Position numbers and translations under genes: made by a program
Assembly: GCA_035653615.1 (NCBI GenBank)
Contig: DASRBN010000001.1
Location: forward strand, 62,001-126,000
Direction: 5' to 3'
Length of the DNA stretch: 64,000 nucleotides
DNA from: Ktedonobacteraceae bacterium
Lineage (GTDB): Bacteria > Chloroflexota > Ktedonobacteria > Ktedonobacterales > Ktedonobacteraceae
Shown: positions 1 through 8,120 of the stretch, one piece after another
Numbering within the stretch: position 1 is the first letter of the stretch
Layout: each line of letters begins with the position of its first letter
Notes under the pieces: generated by a model
Seen by the model: the letters and a program-made list of their open reading frames with translations, nothing else
Database searches by the model: none
Told to the model about the DNA's origin: nothing

Positions 1-501
1 GAACTCGCCCAGGCAGTGATTATGACCTGCCAGGGCATCGCCTTCCTGCATGGCGGCGAGGAGCTATTGCGTACCAAAGGCGGCAATTCCAACAGTTACA
101 ACGCCGGCGATACCGTCAACCAGTTCGACTGGTCGCGTAAAGAGCAGTATTTGAGGGTGTTCAGGTACTATACTTGCCTGATCCACCTGCGCCGGATGCA
201 TCCTGCCTTCCGCATGACACCGGCAAGCGCTATTCGCGATCACCTCACCTTTCACGACAGCCCCGAGAACACATTGATGTTTGAACTGCGGAACCATGCC
301 AATGGCGATGATTGGAAAAATATCCTCGTCATCTACAATCCCAACAGGGCCGATATAGTATGCGCATTGCCTCCCGGCAACTGGATCATTGTAGCTACTC
401 GGGACCGCGTAAGCGAAAGCTACCTGGGACAGGCTTCTCGGGAAGTAATCGTGCCGGCTATTTCGTGCGTGATGTTGTACCAGGATGGAGTATCTCAATA
501 A
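1..501 (+). CDS. Type I pullulanase, C-terminal fragment (runs off left edge)
   Basis: The reading frame is open from base 1, so only about the last 166 residues are present. The motif FLHGGEELLRTKGGNSNSY followed by NQFDWSRK is typical of the C-terminal part of the GH13 catalytic domain in type I pullulanases, which debranch alpha-1,6 links in pullulan, starch or glycogen. The remaining ~100 residues fit the C-terminal beta-sandwich. It converges with an alpha-glucosidase, and the two genes overlap tail to tail by 44 bp. A pullulanase next to an alpha-glucosidase suggests a small alpha-glucan utilisation locus. The subtype (pullulanase rather than glycogen debranching enzyme) is a recognition call on a fragment. 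Confidence 0.85.
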   Translation, partial: ELAQAVIMTCQGIAFLHGGEELLRTKGGNSNSYNAGDTVNQFDWSRKEQYLRVFRYYTCLIHLRRMHPAFRMTPASAIRDHLTFHDSPENTLMFELRNHANGDDWKNILVIYNPNRADIVCALPPGNWIIVATRDRVSESYLGQASREVIVPAISCVMLYQDGVSQ

Positions 502-2143
502 CACACCCCTCGTTCCCTCTCAAGCTCAGAGAAGTGAGTTCAACCGCCTCCTCATGATCAAGGTGTGTCGAAAGCAGGATACGGCCATTGCCCAACCCGG
601 CCAGCCGTATTCGCTGCTCGTTACTCGAAAAATTCAGCGCGATGAGAAACCGCTGATTTTCAGACTGCCGCGTGTAGACGAAACAGTCACCAGGAGCGCC
701 CTCGATAGCGGCGTAACTTCCTACCGAGAGAGCGGGAGTGGCACGGCGCAGCTGGAGCAACGCGCGTGTAAGCGCAAGCATCGAATGGCTATCTTCGCGC
801 TCGACGGCAACATTCGTTTGTTTATAATCGGCGGGAATGGGCAGCCAGGGTTTGATGGTGGGAGCGCAGAAGCCGGCGTTGGGAGAAGCGTCCCACTGCA
901 TGGGTGTGCGTTCAGGGTCGCGGCCCACTCCTTTACCTGGCTGGGCGATTTCCCATGGGTCCTGGATGTACTCGGGCGGTATCTCGCCATCGTGCATGCC
1001 GATTTCTTCGCCGTAATACACGGTTGGCGTGCCGCGTAATGTGAGTAGCAACAGCATGGCGATACGCGCCTGCTCAGCGCCCACGCGAGCCGCGATGCGT
1101 GGTTCGTCATGATTGCTCAACACGTAGTTCGGCCAGGCGCCCGCTGGCAGAGCGGATTCGACGGCGTTCACAAGTTTTTGTACAGCTGCGGCCTTCCAGG
1201 GAATGCTTAACAGTCCGAAGTTGAGCGGCATGTGCATTTCATCAAGCTGCAAGCCATAATAGCTGGCCCACTCCGGCCAGTCGAAGATATGCATCTCGCC
1301 AACCGACACGCGCGGCGACGTTTCACTATATGCATCCAGAAGCTGGCGCAGTTCGCGATACACCTCGTGGACATCTGGATGCGCCTTGTCATGAATATGC
1401 AACTGGGAATCATACTCGGTGACAGGTTTGTAACCCGTCTCTCCTGGATTGGGATTGGGTGGATTATCGCGCAATTGCGGGTCTTTCATGATGCGGTGCG
1501 CAGAGTCAATGCGCAGTCCGTCCACTCCGCGGTCGAGCCAGAAGCGCGCCACATCGAACATGGCCTCTTTGACGGCTGGATTGCGCCAGTTGAGGTCGGG
1601 CATAGCTTTGTGATAGGAATGAAGATAATACTGACCTGTCACGGCATCCCATTCCCAGGCCGAACTGCCCCAGCTTGCCAGCCAGTTGTTGGGCGGCGAG
1701 CCATCAGACTTGGGATCAGCCCATACATACCAGTCGCGCCTGGGATTGTCGCGCGAGGAACGCGATTCGATGAACCAGGGATGCCGGTCAGACGTATGAT
1801 TGGGTACGTAATCCATAATGATCTTCAAATTCCGTTGATGGGCCTCTTTCACGAGCATGTCGAATGCTGCCAGGTTGCCGAAAAGCGGATCGATATCCGT
1901 AAAGTTGCTGATATCGTAGCCGAAATCGACCATCGGCGAGGGATAAATGGGAGAAAGCCAGAGAGCATCGACTCCCAGCCAGCTCAGATAGTCCAGTTTC
2001 TCGATGATGCCGGCGAGGTCGCCAACGCCATCGCCATTGCTATCCTTGAAACTGCGCGGGTAGATTTGATAGATGACTCCTGATTGCCACCAGAGGGATT
2101 GGTGGGGGGAAATGTCGTGCGCTTTACTCATTGTTCTTGCCAT
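458..2143 (-). CDS. GH13 alpha-glucosidase (oligo-1,6-glucosidase-like)
   Basis: The protein (about 561 aa) begins with the GH13 hallmark WWQSGVIYQIYPRSF and contains the conserved regions DYVPNHTS, GLRIDSAHR (nucleophile Asp), SVGEMHIF (acid/base Glu) and LSNHDEPR (transition-state Asp). This order and the length fit the oligo-1,6-glucosidase/alpha-glucosidase subfamily, which releases glucose from the non-reducing ends of maltodextrins and isomalto-oligosaccharides. There is no signal peptide, so it is probably cytoplasmic. I chose the ATG giving MARTMSK. The frame is open up to 2194, but the extra residues look unlike the family, and no start has a strong ribosome site. It lies downstream of recJ on the same strand with a gap of about 125 bp. 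Its last 44 bp overlap the converging pullulanase gene. Confidence 0.9.
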   Translation of the reverse strand: MARTMSKAHDISPHQSLWWQSGVIYQIYPRSFKDSNGDGVGDLAGIIEKLDYLSWLGVDALWLSPIYPSPMVDFGYDISNFTDIDPLFGNLAAFDMLVKEAHQRNLKIIMDYVPNHTSDRHPWFIESRSSRDNPRRDWYVWADPKSDGSPPNNWLASWGSSAWEWDAVTGQYYLHSYHKAMPDLNWRNPAVKEAMFDVARFWLDRGVDGLRIDSAHRIMKDPQLRDNPPNPNPGETGYKPVTEYDSQLHIHDKAHPDVHEVYRELRQLLDAYSETSPRVSVGEMHIFDWPEWASYYGLQLDEMHMPLNFGLLSIPWKAAAVQKLVNAVESALPAGAWPNYVLSNHDEPRIAARVGAEQARIAMLLLLTLRGTPTVYYGEEIGMHDGEIPPEYIQDPWEIAQPGKGVGRDPERTPMQWDASPNAGFCAPTIKPWLPIPADYKQTNVAVEREDSHSMLALTRALLQLRRATPALSVGSYAAIEGAPGDCFVYTRQSENQRFLIALNFSSNEQRIRLAGLGNGRILLSTHLDHEEAVELTSLSLRGNEGCVIEILHPGTTSRTK

Positions 2144-2269
2144 CTTCGGACAGGTCACAGGCCTGTCCGGTCTCGTCCCAACCGCCAGGAGCAACGCGCC
2201 TGCTTTCGGGTGAAAGCGCCACAGTGGTTACGGAATACGTCTCATAGCTATGGCCTCGTCTGAATCGCA

Positions 2270-4189
2270 TTATCGCACTTGCTCCATGTGTAATATCTTC
2301 AGCCAGATATCCTGCCGGTCGTCATTATCCTGCGAATTCCAGGCCTGTTCCAGGCTAAAAATCACGTCTACGAGCGCGCCTTCCGGCAAGGACTCGATCT
2401 GTGACCCGCCGCGAATATAGGTGCCATTGAACTGGACAGTAGTGCCATTGGTAGTCGTTCTGAGGCGCACGCGCAGGTGGCGACCTTCCATACCGCTCTG
2501 CCAGCGACGATACAGGCGCAGGCGTTCCATCTTAAAAACAGGTTCTGGATTGCCCGCGCCATAGGGGGCCAGCATGCTCACTTTGTTATAGGCGTCATAA
2601 TTGAGATATTCCGGCTTCGTAATCAGCAGGTCAATCTTACGCGTGGTGGTTGGCGGTGCCAGTTCCTGCTCGATGACCGCACCAGGCTCAATCAATTGGG
2701 CCAATTCGGCGCCGCCGGTTATCCCAGATGTCTCCACGGCAGCTATTTCAATGCCGGGCGGGATAAGCGGGACCCCGTGAGATTCTGAAGCGGGCCGATC
2801 AATCGGCGCTGGGCGCGATGAATCGGCCCCTACGGTGTTTTCTTCGCGCCAGGCAAGTAGGTGGGCGTGCAGTTCCTCAATATTGGCATTGGCGATGGTG
2901 AAACCTGCGGCCTGGGCATGGCCCCCAAAACGCTCGAAAAGATCGGCGCGCTCGCGCAAGGCTAAAATAATATTGAAGCCATCGGCGCTGCGCGCGGAAC
3001 CACGGCTGGACTCGCTATCCTGGCTGAGGACGAAGACGGGACGGTGTATTTCTTCCGATAAACGGCCTGCTACCAGGCCGATAATACCCTCTGGCCAGGT
3101 CTCTTTATCGCCATATAGCAGCACGACCTGCTTGTCGGCCTGGCTCTGTGCCTGTTCTCGCACCAGCTTCATCAATTCCTCTGTCTGCTGCTGCCGCAGG
3201 AAGTTCAGTTCTTCCAGTTCTCTGGCGCGCTCTTGCGCAACGTTGGGATCGTCTGTCGTCAGCAGTTCAAAAGCGATGGCGGCATCCTTCATGCGCCCGG
3301 CGGCATTAATACGTGGTCCCAATACATATGAAATATCGCGCTCGCGCAGTTTGCCGGGCTGGAGGCGCGTAATGGTAATGAGCGCTTGCAGGCCAGGATT
3401 TTTCGTCGCATTGAGTTGTTGCAATCCCAGGCGCACCAGCGTGTGGTTTTCGCCGAGCATCTGCCCAACATCGCCGACAGTGCCGATTGCGACGAGATCA
3501 AGCAGATCGCGCTCTTCTGGCTCGCGACCATAGGCGCGAAAGAGCGCCTGCGCCAGTTTGAAGGCGATGCCTACGCCGCACAGGTAGCGTTCAGGATAGG
3601 TACAATCGGGCCGCCAGGGATTGATCATGGCACAGGCCTGTGGGAGCGGATCCGGGGGATTATGATGGTCGGTAATGATGATATCGATACCAAGACTTCG
3701 CGCATATTCAACGGCTGAAACATCCGAACTGCCACAATCGGTAGTAATGATCAGGCTGGTGCCGCGTCCGCGAATTCTGTCGATGCCCTCTTTGCTCAAT
3801 CCACGAATATCGCGCAGGCGGCTGGGTATGAAGCAATCCAGCGGAGCAGCGGGATGCTTGAGGGCACGCAGCGCGCGGATCAGTAGCGCGGCAGACGTAA
3901 CACCGTCGGCATCGAAATCCCCGAAAACCGTTATATGTTCCCCATTGGCAAGCGCGCGTTGAATGCGTTCCAGCGCCTTATCCATGTCGATTAATGTGAG
4001 TGGATCAGGAATCTGATCGTAGCGCGCATCGAGAAAGGCACGCATGGCGACCGGCGATTTGATGCCCCGATTGTAGAGCAATTGGGCGTGCAGGTATGCT
4101 ATCCCTGCCTGCTGGTATTCCAGCACTTGCTCTTTCGTCAGAAGATCATGCATGCCCCAGGACGATGTTGCAGAAGATGCTCTTTCCAC
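2270..4189 (-). CDS. recJ: Single-stranded-DNA-specific 5'-3' exonuclease RecJ
   Basis: RecJ degrades single-stranded DNA 5' to 3' in recombination and mismatch repair. The DHH phosphoesterase motifs are clear: DFDADG near residue 91, TTDCGSS, and ITDHH near residue 172. The DHHA1 motif GGHAQAAG lies near residue 410, followed by a C-terminal OB-like region. Length (639 aa) is normal or slightly long. The upstream-most start is a TTG at 4207, but a GTG at 4189 has AAGGA seven bases before it, so I prefer that. Residues about 452-466 are encoded by a copy of a dispersed 44-bp palindromic repeat, apparently tolerated in the linker after DHHA1. The gene follows hemW almost directly, so the two are probably cotranscribed. 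Confidence 0.93.
   Translation of the reverse strand: MERASSATSSWGMHDLLTKEQVLEYQQAGIAYLHAQLLYNRGIKSPVAMRAFLDARYDQIPDPLTLIDMDKALERIQRALANGEHITVFGDFDADGVTSAALLIRALRALKHPAAPLDCFIPSRLRDIRGLSKEGIDRIRGRGTSLIITTDCGSSDVSAVEYARSLGIDIIITDHHNPPDPLPQACAMINPWRPDCTYPERYLCGVGIAFKLAQALFRAYGREPEERDLLDLVAIGTVGDVGQMLGENHTLVRLGLQQLNATKNPGLQALITITRLQPGKLRERDISYVLGPRINAAGRMKDAAIAFELLTTDDPNVAQERARELEELNFLRQQQTEELMKLVREQAQSQADKQVVLLYGDKETWPEGIIGLVAGRLSEEIHRPVFVLSQDSESSRGSARSADGFNIILALRERADLFERFGGHAQAAGFTIANANIEELHAHLLAWREENTVGADSSRPAPIDRPASESHGVPLIPPGIEIAAVETSGITGGAELAQLIEPGAVIEQELAPPTTTRKIDLLITKPEYLNYDAYNKVSMLAPYGAGNPEPVFKMERLRLYRRWQSGMEGRHLRVRLRTTTNGTTVQFNGTYIRGGSQIESLPEGALVDVIFSLEQAWNSQDNDDRQDIWLKILHMEQVR
2792..2835. 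repeat. Dispersed 44-bp palindromic element, copy inside recJ
   Basis: This copy reads GGGCCGATCAATCGG, then GCTGGGCGCGATG, then AATCGGCCCCTACGG. Its two halves can fold into a hairpin. It is nearly identical to the copy at 58848-58891 and related to copies at 40915-40958, 43053-43199 and 18208-18255. Here it is in frame inside recJ. There is no sign of a gene on it. Confidence 0.85.
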
Positions 4190-4209
4190 GTGCCTATCCT
4201 TTTTCAAAT

Positions 4210-5424
4210 TTATTCGTCGGGAAGTAAGCGCAGGAAGACCTCGTTGCCGAGCAGGCGCCCGCGCTTACTGAGACGCAGCCAATCCCCCATTTGTTCCAGG
4301 AGTCCGGCTTCTTGCACCGGGCGCAAGCGGTCGCCCGCAAAATGGCTAAACGGCTCCCCGAAACGCTGCTCGAATGTTGGAAGATGCAGGCCCGATGCGG
4401 TACGCAGGCCAAGAAATGCCGTCTCCGACATTTCCTGCGCGCGTTCAACCCTTTCGCCTTCAGCCTCGGGCCGGCGCTGTTGCTTGAGCAGGCGCATATA
4501 CTCCCGCGGGTCCAGAATATTGGAGAAGCGCCTGCCGGCGAAAAAAGAATGCGCGCCCGCGCCCATGCCAAGGTAGGGAAGATTGCGCCAGTAGGTCAGA
4601 TTATGCTGGCTCTGGTGGCCGGGCAGCGCCCAGTTGGAGATCTCGTAATTCTCATATCCCTCGGCCTGCAGGCGCTCATCAGCATACTCGTACATATCCG
4701 CGCACAGGTCTTCATCACCGGGAGTAATACGTCCTTCCTGCGTCCAGGCATAGAACGGTGTGCCCTCCTCAATAATCAAGGAGTAGAGCGAAAAATGTTC
4801 GGGATGCAGTGCAAGCGCCGAATCGAGCGTTTCGCGCCAGTGGCGCATGGTCTGTCCTGGCAGGCCAAACATAAAATCGAGGTTGATGGATGTGAAGCCA
4901 GCAGCACGCGCATGTTGCAAGGCCTCGGTGATCTCTTCAGGTGAGTGGATGCGCCCCAGCGCCTTGAGCAGGCCGGCATCGAAGCTCTGAGCGCCCATAC
5001 TGAGGCGATTGACTCCGGCAGCACGCAGTTCTACCAGCTGCTCGCGACAAAGCGTACCAGGGTTGGCCTCGAGCGTAATTTCGGCATCCGCGTCAACGGC
5101 GAAAGACTGGTGACACGCAGCAAGCAGGCGCGTGACCTGTTCCACCGTCAGAAGGCTGGGTGTGCCACCGCCAAAAAAGATGGTGCGCGAGCGGCGCGGT
5201 GACCCATCATCATGCCGGGCCATCTCTCCTGCCAGCTCTATCTCCGTCAGCAGAGCGCGGACATACGGCTCGCGCAGGGGCAGAATACCGGCATAGGTGT
5301 TGAAATCACAATAGTAGCAGCGTGTATGGCAGAAAGGGATGTGCAGGTACAGAGAAACGGTCTCTAAAAGTTCCTGAACAGGTATTGTATCAATCTTATA
5401 AATGGATGGCGTCGCGATAGTCAT
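4210..5424 (-). CDS. hemW: HemW-type radical SAM heme chaperone
   Basis: Radical SAM protein with the cluster motif CHTRCYYC at Cys32, Cys36 and Cys39, preceded by LYLHIPF. This is the signature of the HemN/HemW family. The following GGGTPSLL and ANPGT motifs are the SAM-binding parts. The length (404 aa) and the C-terminal HemN domain fit HemW, a heme-binding chaperone, better than true coproporphyrinogen dehydrogenase HemN. That distinction is from family knowledge. I chose the ATG at 5424. The frame stays open to 5574 only because it reads through a dispersed repeat, giving a spurious CHSERSEES peptide twice. AAAGG lies just upstream of the chosen start. recJ follows after 20 bp. Confidence 0.9.
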   Translation of the reverse strand: MTIATPSIYKIDTIPVQELLETVSLYLHIPFCHTRCYYCDFNTYAGILPLREPYVRALLTEIELAGEMARHDDGSPRRSRTIFFGGGTPSLLTVEQVTRLLAACHQSFAVDADAEITLEANPGTLCREQLVELRAAGVNRLSMGAQSFDAGLLKALGRIHSPEEITEALQHARAAGFTSINLDFMFGLPGQTMRHWRETLDSALALHPEHFSLYSLIIEEGTPFYAWTQEGRITPGDEDLCADMYEYADERLQAEGYENYEISNWALPGHQSQHNLTYWRNLPYLGMGAGAHSFFAGRRFSNILDPREYMRLLKQQRRPEAEGERVERAQEMSETAFLGLRTASGLHLPTFEQRFGEPFSHFAGDRLRPVQEAGLLEQMGDWLRLSKRGRLLGNEVFLRLLPDE

Positions 5425-5454
5425 GGATGGCCTTTTTTTATATAAAGCTGGAGT

Positions 5455-5483
5455 GGATTCTTCGCTGCGCTCAGAATGACAGG
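5455..5483. repeat. Single arm of the TTCGCTGCGCTCAGAATGACA repeat family
   Basis: One half-site of the repeat that forms full palindromes at 5525-5600 and 30271-30368 and looser pairs at 47679-47746 and 49723-49792. When translated in one frame it gives the peptide CHSERSEES, which creates false N-terminal extensions of neighbouring genes. Confidence 0.85.
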
Positions 5484-5524
5484 CCCCAGGAAGGAAAACG
5501 AGCAAAAGGGCACCGGCTATTCCC

Positions 5525-5600
5525 GCGAGGGATTCTTCGCTGCGCTCAGAATGACATGGTGCGCACCATGTCATTCTGAGCGCAGCGAAGAATCCCTCGC
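5525..5600. repeat. 76-bp perfect palindrome
   Basis: Arms 5525-5562 and 5563-5600 are exact reverse complements with no loop; the centre is TGGTGC/GCACCA. The outer part is the dispersed repeat seen singly at 5455-5483. It lies between hemW and the foldase gene, both on the minus strand. There is no T-run on either side, so it is not a standard terminator, although it would stop or slow polymerase as RNA. Confidence 0.95.
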
Positions 5601-5639
5601 ACAGGTATCCCAGGTGCCCTTCCTGCGCACATTATTCGA

Positions 5640-7112
5640 TTACGGCCCGGAGCTTCCGCCACTGCCGGGGGCAGGCGCTCCAGGAACGCTACTGGCGGGC
5701 GCGGCGGCAGGCAATACCGAGGCCGGCGGCAGGTTCGACGGATCGGTCAGCATATTTTGATCAATAGGCGTGATCTTCGTTGTGGGCAGCGCCTCCTGCT
5801 CGAGCAGCCAATCCTGCAAGGCGTTGGCCTTCAACGTTTGTAGCGTTGACGCATCGATGGGACGGGATGGATCAATGCCCAGAATTTGCAGGATATGGGG
5901 GGAACCATTCTCCATCAAAATGGGGCTGATCTCGTTGATTGTGCGCCTGGGGTCAAACAGCCAGTTGTCGATAACACCATTGTCGTCCTGGTTGGCGAAT
6001 TGGCCGCGAGCCAGCCAGCCGAGATCGCCGCCCTTCGTATTGGTGTTGGTATCCTGCGAATACTTTTTCGCAAGAGCCGCGAAGCTCTGGCCCTTTTGCA
6101 AATCCGCGAGTACCTGTTTGGCAATAGCCATCGTCTGAAGCGTCATCGTGCGCGCCAGAACCTGGTAGGCGGGTGAAACGATCTGCGACGCGAGGTAATT
6201 CTGCATGTTATCGTGACGCAGTTGAATGGTGAGCATCGCGCGCAAATTATCATCGCTGATCCCCATCTGCTTGAGGAATCCGCTGTAGTTGCCCGAACCT
6301 GGCTCGTTGGCTTTCAGGTCATTTAACGCTTTATTGACAGCAGTGGCGCCAGGATTGATCTTATTCTGGATGGCCGGGCTTTGCGTCACGAGCCATTCAC
6401 GAATGAGTTCATCGTCTTGCAGCAGGTTAACGCTTTCGGTGCCGAGCGATGATTGTGTGAAACCCTGTTGCTCGATAGGAATGTCATTCTGCTGGATATT
6501 CGTGAACTGCGAGTTCAGGCTCTGGTGGGCCGTCTGAGCATTTTTCAGTATGAGCTGGTCGGCCTTCAACTCATTCTCGAGAATAGTGCGCTGAGTGCTG
6601 GGGCCGGCAGGGAGTGCCTTTATCTGCTTATTCAGGTTGGCAATCTGAGTCGTTTCCTTGCTAATGACCGCAAGTTGATCGGCATCCAGGCTCTCCAGGT
6701 GCTGGCTCTCGGCGGTCAGCCCATGCGGCCCGTAGAGCTTATTGACCTCAAGCTGTGTTTGTAGCGCCAGCATCTGGCGATACTCAGATTGTGGAATCGG
6801 GTGTCCGTTAACGCTGGTAATAGTAAGGCCGGGAATAATAATATTGTTATCAATCCAGAAGCCCGCGACGGTGCCTATCAGAACTAATATGATGAGGCCG
6901 GTAATAGCCCATGTAGCGCGGGTTTGAAATTTGACCTTTTCGGTATGGGACAGGTGCTTGCCCCATCCAAAAATAAGAGGCTTCCCATCACGCCTTGTAC
7001 TGATGTGGGCTGTTTGCCTGCGATATTTTTTCGATTTGGTTTTGGTTTTCGCTGAGCGCGGTGATCGCTGGCTTTCGGGCCGCTGCGCTGGACGCTCTGT
7101 CGAACTTTTCAT
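5640..7112 (-). CDS. Membrane-anchored parvulin-type peptidyl-prolyl isomerase (SurA/PrsA-like)
   Basis: 490 aa. A basic, Lys/Arg/Ser-rich N-terminal tail of about 65 residues precedes a single membrane segment (about residues 68-87). The rest is outside the membrane: a SurA_N-like helical region, then a PPIC/rotamase domain with FAALAKKYSQD and GGDLGWLARGQF, then a Pro/Ala/Gly/Ser-rich tail. Such proteins help fold exported proteins. The ATG at 7112 has AAAGGGGAG four bases upstream. The long cytoplasmic basic tail is unusual for PrsA, which is normally a lipoprotein. The gene is downstream of rpsR on the same strand but is separated by an inverted repeat (7167-7239). Confidence 0.85.
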   Translation of the reverse strand: MKSSTERPAQRPESQRSPRSAKTKTKSKKYRRQTAHISTRRDGKPLIFGWGKHLSHTEKVKFQTRATWAITGLIILVLIGTVAGFWIDNNIIIPGLTITSVNGHPIPQSEYRQMLALQTQLEVNKLYGPHGLTAESQHLESLDADQLAVISKETTQIANLNKQIKALPAGPSTQRTILENELKADQLILKNAQTAHQSLNSQFTNIQQNDIPIEQQGFTQSSLGTESVNLLQDDELIREWLVTQSPAIQNKINPGATAVNKALNDLKANEPGSGNYSGFLKQMGISDDNLRAMLTIQLRHDNMQNYLASQIVSPAYQVLARTMTLQTMAIAKQVLADLQKGQSFAALAKKYSQDTNTNTKGGDLGWLARGQFANQDDNGVIDNWLFDPRRTINEISPILMENGSPHILQILGIDPSRPIDASTLQTLKANALQDWLLEQEALPTTKITPIDQNMLTDPSNLPPASVLPAAAPASSVPGAPAPGSGGSSGP

Positions 7113-7166
7113 GGTACTCCCCTTTTACTCAAGGCGATGACTGGCATTCACCTGCAGAACGCATGA

Positions 7167-7239
7167 ATACAGTAAAGATAATGCCGCTCCTGGCCGGATT
7201 GTTTCATCCAGAAAGAGGACGGTCTTATCTTTACTGTAT
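7167..7239. repeat. 14-bp perfect inverted repeat flanking 45 bp, between rpsR and foldase gene
   Basis: ATACAGTAAAGATA (7167-7180) is exactly repeated in inverse at 7226-7239. The 45-bp interior is not obviously structured. It could be a terminator-like fold for the rpsF operon, a regulator site for the downstream foldase gene, or the terminal repeats of a very small mobile element. No T-run follows on the minus strand. Confidence 0.7.
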
Positions 7240-7266
7240 AGTACGTCATGTCGAACTGCTCTTACT

Positions 7267-7554
7267 CTACATACCGCGCATATGTTCGGCAGTGTAAGGC
7301 AACAGTGCCATATGCCGCGCTTGCTTCAGCGCCACGCTAAGGCGGCGCTGGTGTTTAGCGCAGGTTCCCGTCTTGCGGCGGGGTTCGATTTTGCCACGAT
7401 CAGAGATGTAGCGTTTCATGAAACGGCTCGCATCCTTGTAATCGATCTCGCGCACGTGATCGTGACAAAACTGGCATATTTTCCGGCGAGAAGTGCGCTC
7501 GCCACGCCCGCCCGCTCGCTCGCGGCGCGGAGCTCCTTCAGATCGTCTTTGCAC
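7267..7554 (-). CDS. rpsR: 30S ribosomal protein S18
   Basis: 95 aa. The core [19 protein letters not shown] and the C-terminal [26 protein letters not shown] are characteristic of S18, which binds S6 on the small-subunit platform. It has CQFC and a later CAKH, so it is the cysteine-containing (probably zinc-binding) form. I chose the GTG at 7554 because GAGGAG sits eight bases upstream. A TTG two codons earlier is too close to that site. The N-terminus is extended and Arg-rich. It is the last gene of the rpsF-ssb-rpsR cluster. Confidence 0.95.
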   Translation of the reverse strand: MQRRSEGAPRRERAGGRGERTSRRKICQFCHDHVREIDYKDASRFMKRYISDRGKIEPRRKTGTCAKHQRRLSVALKQARHMALLPYTAEHMRGM

Positions 7555-7603
7555 GAACAAATCTCCTCTATGTCTCCCCTAAAAAGGAATCTCCTCGGGG
7601 TCT

Positions 7604-8017
7604 CTAGGGAAGGTCGTCCGGGTAGTCGGGAAGAAAGGGATCGCGGTCGTCCGCGCTCCCTGCCGAATAGCTCTCCGCATTACCGGCTGCGGACTTCGAG
7701 TCAAGCATCTTCATATCGTTGGCGATTACATCGATTGCGGTACGCTCCACACCGTTTCTGTCGGTGTACTTGCGCGTCTGCAGACGACCCTCGATATACA
7801 CTTTAGAGCCTTTGTGCAGGTACCGCTCGCATGTTTCGGCAAGCCTGTTCCAGGCAACGATATTGAACCACTCGGTCTCTTCCTTACGCTCACCTGTACT
7901 TGTTTTCGTATACCGGTTAACAGCGAGCGAGAACTTCGTGACAGGAGTGCCTTCCTGGGTGACATTCAACTCGGGGTCTTTTCCCAGGTTCCCGATAAGC
8001 ATGATTTTGTTTAACAT
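7604..8017 (-). CDS. ssb: Single-stranded DNA-binding protein
   Basis: 137 aa. It starts MLNKIMLIGNLGKDPE and contains VTKFSLAVNR and TEWFNIVAWNRLAE, the OB-fold pattern of bacterial SSB. The tail ends PDYPDDLP, an acidic C-terminal tip like the DDIPF peptide that recruits partner proteins, with Leu-Pro in place of Pro-Phe. It sits between rpsF and rpsR, the common bacterial order, with AAAGGAA upstream. SSB coats single-stranded DNA in replication and repair. Confidence 0.96.
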   Translation of the reverse strand: MLNKIMLIGNLGKDPELNVTQEGTPVTKFSLAVNRYTKTSTGERKEETEWFNIVAWNRLAETCERYLHKGSKVYIEGRLQTRKYTDRNGVERTAIDVIANDMKMLDSKSAAGNAESYSAGSADDRDPFLPDYPDDLP

Positions 8018-8120
8018 GATCAGTCTATTCCTTTCAACGTTGTAAACGCTGAGACAACTCCTCCACTGAGATCGCTTGAACTACTCTTCTCCGCTCTACC
8101 CGGACGTTTCCCAATACTAA

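Noticed and set aside
1232-2083. 283-aa plus-strand frame opposite the alpha-glucosidase
   Set aside because: Antisense shadow of a GH13 gene with all motifs intact; no family signature of its own.
5425-5574. N-terminal extension of HemW containing CHSERSEES twice
   Set aside because: It is translation of the dispersed TTCGCTGCGCTCAG repeat; HemW motifs and the ribosome site support the ATG at 5424.
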